Assembly: GCA_030340625.1 (NCBI GenBank)
Contig: JAOPHQ010001141.1
Coordinates: 248,001-312,000 of the forward strand
Length of the DNA: 64,000 bases
Direction: 5' to 3'
Origin: Merluccius polli
Lineage: Eukaryota > Chordata > Actinopteri > Gadiformes > Merlucciidae
How positions within the stretch are numbered: the stretch's first letter is position 1; every line of letters begins with the position of its first letter. Positions 63,505 to 64,000 of the stretch are shown one piece after another. Below the pieces are notes generated by a model. That model was not told the origin of the DNA and did not search any database. It saw only the letters and a list, made by a program, of their open reading frames with translations. The translations under genes and the position numbers were made by a program.

Positions 63505-63983
63505 AGACGGTACGGCAACTGGTAGTCCCGCGTCCTTATGTGAGTAAGGTTTTGTTCATGGCCCACACTCACTTGCTCGGGGCACATCTGGGCATGGACA
63601 AAACCAGAGAAAGAGTCGTGGCCCGGTTTTATTGGCCTGGGGTTCGGAGGGATGTAGAGCGGTACTGCCAGGAGTGCGCCGAGTGCCAACGCGTAGCGCC
63701 ACGGGGAGGGGAGCGAAGCCCGCTGATACCGATGCCCATCATAGAGACTCCATTCGAGCGCATAGCATTGGACATTGTGGGCCCCCTGCCCAAGACTAGT
63801 CGGGGACATCGTTACCTGCTCGTGATCCTTGACTACGCGACCCGATATCCCGAGGCTCTTCCCCTGCGCGCGGCGACCAGCAAGGCGGTAGCCCGAGAGC
63901 TGACACTACTGTTCAGCCGAGTGGGGCTCCCGAAGGAGATCCTCACAGACCAAGGGTCCTGTTTTATGTCGCGTGTAATAAAA
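63505..63983 (+). pseudogene. Gypsy integrase, N-terminal and partial catalytic domain
   Basis: Frame 0 after the G-run shift: LVVPRPYVSKVLFMAHTHLL, then the HHCC zinc-binding domain (AHTH...GAHLGMDKT...YWPGVRRDVERYCQECAEC), then the catalytic core with first Asp in IALDIVGPLPK and second Asp in ILTDQGSCFMS. The Glu of D,D-35-E is missing: a TAA follows at 63981-63983, where GC-rich sequence gives way to AT-rich sequence. Confidence 0.85.
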
Positions 63984-64000
63984 TAACTATTAAAACTCCT

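Larger units (their letters stand above)
61313..63976 (+). mobile_element. Ty3/gypsy-type LTR retrotransposon, 5' part
   Basis: A 373-bp LTR, then gag with a CCHC knuckle, a DTG protease, a long linker, and integrase HHCC plus the first two catalytic Asp regions, all on plus. There is no reverse transcriptase or RNase H between protease and integrase. Two frameshifts (near 62660-62690 and at a G run at 63495-63504) break the polyprotein. GC content is far above the surroundings until about 63976, where sequence turns AT-rich; the element probably breaks there, with a stop at 63981. Either it lost its RT region or it follows the integrase-before-RT order of Gmr1-like elements and its RT part lies beyond or has been lost. 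Confidence 0.85.

Overview
This window is vertebrate, almost certainly teleost fish, genomic DNA. Two conserved host genes can be read exon by exon, both on the minus strand. One is dtx1 (Deltex-1, a Notch-pathway E3 ubiquitin ligase), running from a coding start at 46873 leftwards past the window edge. The other is ccdc92 (coiled-coil domain-containing 92), complete from 55109 to 50749 with a probable non-coding first exon near 57.5-57.7 kb. Splice sites follow GT-AG, and exon phases add up exactly for ccdc92 (332 codons plus stop) and for dtx1 exons 1-5. One 62-nt dtx1 exon (5965-6026) is too short to show as an open frame and was recovered from phase and conserved residues.

The rest is intron or intergenic DNA crowded with mobile elements and simple repeats. 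The 31-kb first intron of dtx1 (15533-46626) holds: a PIF/Harbinger-like element (22627-25660) with a nested hAT (23131-24818, 8-bp target duplication); a MITE (26196-26541); a degraded minus-strand LINE with esterase, endonuclease and reverse transcriptase pieces (about 26.54-31.9 kb), itself cut by a hAT (29441-30637, 8-bp duplication); a hAT with a BED-like finger start (32644-33668, 8-bp duplication); and an internally deleted hAT with transposase ends (35242-37404). The 8.7-kb second intron carries plus-strand exon-like blocks that include a Ulp1/SENP-type cysteine protease core, a minisatellite built from AGGTCA half-sites, and two MITEs. The left edge (1-3408) is a very long interrupted palindrome lying in dtx1 intron 5. 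The right edge (61313 to about 63976) is a GC-rich Ty3/gypsy-type LTR retrotransposon with LTR, gag, protease and integrase. No reverse transcriptase lies between protease and integrase, so it is either internally deleted or has the unusual integrase-first order.

Dinucleotide arrays are abundant, and six pure G or C runs of 21 bases or more occur in 64 kb. Several microsatellites sit next to splice sites of dtx1 and ccdc92, most strikingly a 250-bp (CA)n just downstream (in transcript sense) of the 42-nt, frame-neutral ccdc92 exon. The very high short-tandem-repeat load would fit a cod-like (gadiform) genome, but that is inference; the sequence shows only 'teleost' with confidence. No bacterial, CRISPR, rRNA or intact tRNA features were seen.
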